Below, piece after piece: positions 5,062-10,204 of a stretch of 10,204 bases of DNA. Source of the stretch: an uncultured Oscillospiraceae bacterium (GTDB lineage: Bacteria; Bacillota; Clostridia; Oscillospirales; Oscillospiraceae); contig CAAFEV010000321.1 of assembly GCA_900762005.1 (NCBI GenBank), forward strand, positions 1 through 10,204, written 5' to 3'. The notes below the pieces were generated by a model, which ran no database searches, had not been told where the DNA came from, and worked only from the letters and a program-made list of their open reading frames with translations. Each line of letters begins with the position of its first letter. Within the stretch, counting starts at the first letter, position 1. Both the position numbers and the translations under genes were made by a program.

Positions 5062-8000
5062 TTATTCGGTAATCAGCGGCTTGAGCCGGAGCAGGAGCGC
5101 GGCAACCTGTGAGCGCGTGCCGTTGCTGCGCGGACTGAGGGTATTCGGGGAGGTACCGTTCAGTAGCTCCACGCCGACCGCCCATGCAATCGGTGTACGG
5201 GCATACGTGTGAATTTCGTTTGCATCGGTATAGCTGTTCAAGTCCGCCGACGGAATCATATTACTACCGGAATACTCACAGTAGCGGTAGAAGATGGTTG
5301 CTATCTGCTCACGGGTCAAAATCCCATCCGGCGCAAATTGATTCGGCGTGACACCCTTGATGATGCCATGGTCATACGCCCAGCTTGCCGCGTCGCTGTA
5401 ATATACATTCTGCGGCACATCGGTAAAGGGATGCTCGCCGGTGCAACCACGCTCACCGTTCATACGATACAGAACAGTCACAAGCATGGCACGGGTCATA
5501 GGCTCGTCCGGCGCAAAGGTGTCCGCATCGATACCGTTCATCAAGTTATGCGCAATGGCGTAGGTAATACCTTCCTTCGCCCAGCCGGCAGGAATGTCAA
5601 CAAAGCTACCGCTGACGCGGCCGAAGGATATCTCGCCGATTAAAAGGTATTCCGCGCCGCAGCGGACGCAGGTACATAAAATCTGCGCATCGTGCTCGCT
5701 GTCCGCTTCGCTCAGTACCACTGCAGCGTAGTCGTGCCCGAGCGCGGCAATGGTTTGCGTGCGCGTTGCACCGCAGACGGTACAGGTGCTCACACCGGTA
5801 CCTGCATCGGTGCAGGTTGCCGGAACGCTAACCTCGTAAGCTTCCTGATGTCCGGTCGCGGGAATCGGCTGCTCCTCGTACACGCCGCAGGCGCATACCT
5901 TCTGCAATGTTCCATCCTGCGTGCAGGTTGCAGCCCTCACAATTTCTTCCGTAAACGTATGATGGTGGTCAGGCACAATCGTAGCGTCAATCGCAAGAGC
6001 ACGCTGTGTGTCATAGACAAGGCTCAAATCACTGCTCATGCGCGTCGGCACACCGGCGGCATTCGTCAGCTTCGCGTGGACGAGGGATAAAATCGCGTCT
6101 GCCTCGGCGGCGGTGCACTTGACAATAACAGTGCCGTTGTGAATGTACGGCGTTACGTCAAAATACTGCTCGGTGGCGGAGGAAATGCTCTGCACCAGTA
6201 CCCATTGGTTTTGGACGGTATCAAACAGACAAAGTTCCACCGTTTTCCCGTTCGGGGATTTTGCACTGAGCTGCACATAGTCACCGTTGCCGACGCTGAA
6301 GGCAATCGCCTGCCCGTTGCGCAGGTAAACCTCATTTTGCGGGCCCTCGGTGGCATAAACGTCGTCATAAAAACATAGTTGTTTGGTTCGCAGCTGCGCC
6401 TTAGTCAGATAGACGGTGGTATAGGTCTGCTCCTCTCCCTCGACAGGCGGGTCAGGCAGGAGATAATAAATGCGGGTTTCCATTGTAACGCCGTTTTCAT
6501 CGACGTAGTAGGCCTTTCCGCCGCCCTCCGGCTCAGTTTCTGTCATTGCGCCGCCGTAGTAATACAGCTCGTAGGGCACGTCCTCCACCGAAAAGGTCAG
6601 CGGGATATTCTGCGCGTCAAGCAGTCTGCCCTGCGCGTCCGTCTTAATTCTGCCGGAGGAGCCGAGGTAAATTCCGGTATGGCTAGCCAGTGCACCGGGA
6701 CCGACATCGCTGCCCGTGCCGGCGATATAAACCGCGCCATTAATGGACGTCGCCGTTGTATCACTCCAGCTCGACGCACCGAGGAGGCTTTCGCGGATTT
6801 GCGCATAGGTCGGATTCAGCTCATTTGCCTGCGTATAAGCGCGGTAGGCAATAGAGCCGTCTGCCGCAAGCGTCTGTCCCAGAGGATTATAAATGCGGAT
6901 GCCGTCCACATAGACCTTATACTGCCCTGCAACTGCCGCTGCGGGGGCACGGGTTGCGGTCTTATCGCTTGCTTCGGCTGCTCTGGTAAATTCCAGCGGC
7001 GTGTTTTCGCTGTACCCCAGCAGATGGCGCAGTTCCTCCTGCGTCATTGACTTTTTTACGCTGAGCTGATGGTCAAACGCCTTGTTGTAATAAGCAATCG
7101 CCTTGACGTGGTAGGTGCCGTAGTCAGCACACTGATAATGCACCACCGGAAGCTGATAAAGCGTATCAGCGTTGAGGTAGTTGTCTACAATCAACACCTT
7201 TTCCAACGTGCCTGTTGCGCTTTCCCTGCGGATTTCCACCAGCATTACACCGCTGTCCGCGCTTGTGCGCGAGAGCAGGTCAAAGCCCGTGCCGGTAAAG
7301 GTGAACTCCACGGACGGTTGTACATAGGGGTCGGAAACCGTGGCAACCATCGCGTTACCGAGACTGTCGGGCAAGGCTGCATTCTGCGTATAAACGGCAT
7401 CGTAGCCGTAAATCGTGTTCACGTTGCTCTGCCTGGCATTCGGTGTCTGTGCTCCGGTCGCGCTCCATGCCGCGCCCTCAACGTCGCGGAAGGTTAAAAA
7501 GTTTTCCTCATAGGTGATATTCGAGGCGGGAATGATGTGAATATTACCGCTGCACACGGCAGTTCTGCCGAGATAGCGTGCAACACCGCGTAAAGCAGCG
7601 GTCTCGCAAGCGTCAAAGGCGGTGCTCTGCGGCAGATACAGCAGCTTGCCGTCCACAAGAGAAACCGTGCCGTAATCCAGTTGCAAATCATCCAGTCCGT
7701 AGGCGTTCGCCCCCCATTCGGAGGCGAAAATTGCCAGCTTGTTGTTGGTGGGTATCAGCTCCATACCCTCCGGCGCAATACCGACGGGCAGTCCGTAGTC
7801 CACCACGACATAATCTTCAAATGTAATCTCACCGAGAATCAGCTCGCCGTTGTTGCCGAGCTTCGCACGGGCAACGGTTTCTCCTCTGGCATCGGTCGAA
7901 AATGTAGATTGATGGCTGTATTCATTCGTATTTGTAGGGTTACTCCCTTGCTTTTGCCGCGAAGCTTCGATATAAGAATTGCAGCGCAGGGTATGCTCCG

Positions 8001-10204
8001 GAATGTAGAGAAAGGTTCCCGCCTCCACGGTGCGCGGTTCGGCGGCGGTAACGTCAAAATAATTTGCGGCTGGGCGGTAGGCTTGCTGCGCACCGTTAAC
8101 ATCATTCCATTTGACTAATAGATACAGCGTGCCGGTATCGCTCGGAGTTGCCTGCCGGTAGCCGGAGGCCTCGGCAGGGTCGGCGACATAGAGCGGCTCA
8201 TCCTTTTGCGACTGATAATAAGGGTTAAAGCCGTTTGCGGTAAAGACGGCGCGTGTTGAGCCGTAGTCGTCCAGCAGCAACTCCGCCTGCGGCTTCCATG
8301 CGTTGGTATAGAACGTATAAACGCGCTTGTTGTCCTTGTCGATGGACAAGTGGCGGTCAAGCAGTTCGGGGGATATATCGCCGCGCATTCCGACGGTAAA
8401 CACCATGGAAATCGGGTCTGCGTCATAAACCAGACGGGCGCGGTCGTCGGTGCTCAGCACCGTGCGTACCGGTATCAGCGCGGCGGGAATACGGAAAACC
8501 ACCGTCTCCTTGCCCGTTGCAAGCTCCACGACGTTTTCCATATGCAAAAACATCAGCGAGGTCTCTTCCGCAATCAGAATGCTGTCCTCCAGTGTCTGTG
8601 CCTCCAGTACACAATACTGGAAAATCGTGTGTGTTGCCGCGGCAGGTGGGTTGGCAACTGTTCCGTCAAGGTTATAATAGGGCCCTTGGTAGATAAAATT
8701 ACCGGTTGCGGGGATATAGGTTGCGTACCATGCTAGTACGTTCTCGAAATCGGAATCACTGTTATAATACAGAACGCCGCCGGCGGCACTGGTACGAATC
8801 AGCTCGCTGGCATCCGAACGGGTAAACTCCGTGGCATAAACGCGGCGAAAAGCGGCGCACCAATTGTTCATCAGAGCTTCTTCATCCGGACTCAGCGTCG
8901 AGCCCGAGAGCATACGGCGGGCAAAGTTCGCGCCCGTGTAAACCTGCCGGTTAAACTCGACGCCGAGGAAGCTGCGCATCTGCATTCCCTCGCCAATGTG
9001 GTCATAGAAGGTAATCAGACCGTCCGCATTCGGGTCGTCCGTGGCGACAGTGGAGGTGGTGTAATTAGAAAAGGAGGTGGAAATCGCAGTGACGATATCC
9101 TGCATGGAGTTTGAAAACTTGGTTGCCGTATTGCCCGCGTAATAATAGGCAATTTGCGTCGTCAGCTCCGGTGGAAGCGGACCGATGCCGCAGCTGTCAA
9201 GCGTGGTAAAGCGGGCGTTGTCCGTGCTATCCACCGTGCTGTAGAAAGCGACCTGCTTTTGCACCGCCTGTCCCGATACAGCATCGATAAACGTATCAGT
9301 CGGGTTTGGTAGATTCATCGCATCAATCATATCCTGCATGGTGTCGAAGTAATGCGTATTGCCGGTTGCAATCGTAAATTTGTATTTTTTTGTCGCATTA
9401 TCATAGAAATTCGCCGCAGAGGCGGCAAGGTCGGGAAACTTCGGGTTAATTCCGGGCATGGAGCCGTCCGGAACATCAAAGCCGATATAATTTGTCCTCG
9501 CCAAATCGGCAGTCAGAATTTCACCGCTTAACGGATCGCGTGCGCCGTTGGCAACGCCGGCAAACAGTTGGCACAAATTGGTCGCTGTCGGGAAGCCGGA
9601 GGTTTCATTTTTATCGACGAACCATTCGCCCAGACCGAGGGAGAATACAATCGAATTGTGGATGGAGCGCATTGCCTCCGCCTGTTCAAGCAGCTTATAG
9701 CCAGCCATACGCTTAAAGTCGGTGGAGGAGATGTTGCGGGTAATGCCGCTGCCTGAGGTATAATAAATGTTATGTGTTGCATCGTAACCGACGGGAATGG
9801 AATTGATTGCAGGCGTACCGGCGGTATAATAGCGGTTCGGTGCGCCGTCCGTCATAAAAATAACGAAATTGTTGGTTGTGCCCTCGGCGTAATTTGCGGG
9901 GCGGTTCATCTGCTCGGCATATTCGTCGCTGTAAAGCACTCGCGCCATATATGCGCCAGCCTGCGAGTTGGTGTTGCTGTTACTGGTGGCACCGGAACAG
10001 GTGGAGGTTGTCGGCATTGCAATGCTGTTGATTTTCGTTTTGAGTGCCGTCTTGGTCTGCGCGTTTAGTTCCGTCCATGTCTGCGTAATATAGCCCTGTC
10101 CTGCGTAAACAACAAGTGAGACATTGATGGTGTAGTTCTCGTCATTTTCGCCAAGTGCGGACAGGTTATCGATAAAATTCTGCCCGACCTCTTTCAGAAT
10201 GCTC
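5062..10204 (-). CDS. Giant surface protein: vWA domain, long beta-rich middle, Cys repeats, three SLH domains (5' end outside window)
   Basis: The frame is open to the right edge, so the visible part is the C-terminal 1713 residues. The ATG at 10017 is internal: coding sequence upstream of it (TINVSLVVYA...) fits the same domain. The first roughly 300 residues look like a von Willebrand factor A domain, with beta strands VSLVVYAG and FVIFMTDGAPN; the Asp-Gly at 9849-9844 is the later metal-site (MIDAS) position. The first DxSxS motif, and any signal peptide, would lie outside the window. A long middle of unrecognised, Tyr/Thr-rich, probably beta-sandwich modules follows. Residues about 1418-1522 carry Cys pairs spaced by ATCT...CxxCG and IPATGH/IAALGH units. 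Three SLH domains end the protein (about 1534-1586, 1593-1645 and 1658-1708, starting FVDIP, FTDVP and YTDAN), anchoring it non-covalently to cell-wall polymers. Probably an adhesin or matrix-binding surface protein; the ligand is unknown. Confidence 0.92.
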   Translation of the reverse strand, partial: SILKEVGQNFIDNLSALGENDENYTINVSLVVYAGQGYITQTWTELNAQTKTALKTKINSIAMPTTSTCSGATSNSNTNSQAGAYMARVLYSDEYAEQMNRPANYAEGTTNNFVIFMTDGAPNRYYTAGTPAINSIPVGYDATHNIYYTSGSGITRNISSTDFKRMAGYKLLEQAEAMRSIHNSIVFSLGLGEWFVDKNETSGFPTATNLCQLFAGVANGARDPLSGEILTADLARTNYIGFDVPDGSMPGINPKFPDLAASAANFYDNATKKYKFTIATGNTHYFDTMQDMIDAMNLPNPTDTFIDAVSGQAVQKQVAFYSTVDSTDNARFTTLDSCGIGPLPPELTTQIAYYYAGNTATKFSNSMQDIVTAISTSFSNYTTSTVATDDPNADGLITFYDHIGEGMQMRSFLGVEFNRQVYTGANFARRMLSGSTLSPDEEALMNNWCAAFRRVYATEFTRSDASELIRTSAAGGVLYYNSDSDFENVLAWYATYIPATGNFIYQGPYYNLDGTVANPPAAATHTIFQYCVLEAQTLEDSILIAEETSLMFLHMENVVELATGKETVVFRIPAALIPVRTVLSTDDRARLVYDADPISMVFTVGMRGDISPELLDRHLSIDKDNKRVYTFYTNAWKPQAELLLDDYGSTRAVFTANGFNPYYQSQKDEPLYVADPAEASGYRQATPSDTGTLYLLVKWNDVNGAQQAYRPAANYFDVTAAEPRTVEAGTFLYIPEHTLRCNSYIEASRQKQGSNPTNTNEYSHQSTFSTDARGETVARAKLGNNGELILGEITFEDYVVVDYGLPVGIAPEGMELIPTNNKLAIFASEWGANAYGLDDLQLDYGTVSLVDGKLLYLPQSTAFDACETAALRGVARYLGRTAVCSGNIHIIPASNITYEENFLTFRDVEGAAWSATGAQTPNARQSNVNTIYGYDAVYTQNAALPDSLGNAMVATVSDPYVQPSVEFTFTGTGFDLLSRTSADSGVMLVEIRRESATGTLEKVLIVDNYLNADTLYQLPVVHYQCADYGTYHVKAIAYYNKAFDHQLSVKKSMTQEELRHLLGYSENTPLEFTRAAEASDKTATRAPAAAVAGQYKVYVDGIRIYNPLGQTLAADGSIAYRAYTQANELNPTYAQIRESLLGASSWSDTTATSINGAVYIAGTGSDVGPGALASHTGIYLGSSGRIKTDAQGRLLDAQNIPLTFSVEDVPYELYYYGGAMTETEPEGGGKAYYVDENGVTMETRIYYLLPDPPVEGEEQTYTTVYLTKAQLRTKQLCFYDDVYATEGPQNEVYLRNGQAIAFSVGNGDYVQLSAKSPNGKTVELCLFDTVQNQWVLVQSISSATEQYFDVTPYIHNGTVIVKCTAAEADAILSLVHAKLTNAAGVPTRMSSDLSLVYDTQRALAIDATIVPDHHHTFTEEIVRAATCTQDGTLQKVCACGVYEEQPIPATGHQEAYEVSVPATCTDAGTGVSTCTVCGATRTQTIAALGHDYAAVVLSEADSEHDAQILCTCVRCGAEYLLIGEISFGRVSGSFVDIPAGWAKEGITYAIAHNLMNGIDADTFAPDEPMTRAMLVTVLYRMNGERGCTGEHPFTDVPQNVYYSDAASWAYDHGIIKGVTPNQFAPDGILTREQIATIFYRYCEYSGSNMIPSADLNSYTDANEIHTYARTPIAWAVGVELLNGTSPNTLSPRSNGTRSQVAALLLRLKPLITE

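Noticed and set aside
5632..5960. CxxC motifs in the giant protein read as a rubredoxin or DNA-binding zinc finger
   Set aside because: They lie in a repeated ATCT...CxxCG...ATGH pattern next to SLH domains in an exported protein, as in other Clostridia surface proteins, rather than in an electron-transfer or DNA-binding fold.
6379..7050. 223-codon plus-strand frame opposite the giant protein gene
   Set aside because: It is a shadow of the long minus-strand gene, with no ribosome binding site or recognisable domain. The same holds for the other plus-strand frames across 5209-10068.

Overview
The window looks like chromosomal DNA of a Gram-positive, probably gut-associated Clostridia species (Oscillospiraceae/Ruminococcaceae-like). 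This is an inference from four things seen here: strong AGGAGG-type ribosome binding sites, TTGACA/TATAAT-type promoters, a YtrA-like GntR/ABC operon, and a giant surface protein ending in three SLH cell-wall-anchoring domains. I see no phage, transposon, CRISPR or RNA gene.

Left part (1-2971). A minus-strand gene (870 down to the left edge, 3' end missing) encodes a zinc-ribbon, single-pass membrane protein. Its cytoplasmic linker is an eight-copy decapeptide repeat made by a 30-bp DNA tandem array. Divergent from it, the plus strand carries a compact three-gene operon: a small GntR/YtrA-type repressor, an ABC ATPase and an ABC-2-type permease. The genes overlap by a few bases. The operon starts from a near-consensus promoter whose -10 region lies inside a set of TGTATTA/TAATACA half-sites, the likely autoregulatory operator. 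A strong hairpin (2938-2970) closes the operon and also lies just beyond the convergent aldolase gene.

Middle part (2979-4968), all minus strand. It holds a PLP-dependent threonine aldolase/beta-eliminating-lyase-type enzyme with its own promoter, a stand-alone rubrerythrin-like ferritin-fold protein unusually rich in cysteine, and an unrecognised 81-residue cysteine-rich small protein just upstream of it. The last two may be co-transcribed.

Right part (5062-10204), minus strand. The C-terminal 1713 residues of a very large secreted protein fill half the window: a von Willebrand factor A-type domain (its beginning lies outside the window), a long beta-rich middle, a short stretch of CxxCG-type repeats, and three SLH domains.

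The most interesting points are the operator geometry of the GntR operon, the decapeptide minisatellite, and the Cys-rich peptide next to a Cys-rich diiron protein. None of these proves a new system. Several obvious ATG starts appear wrong: the ribosome binding sites favour TTG at 1080, ATG at 1442, GTG at 2164, and ATG ending at 4001 and 4917.
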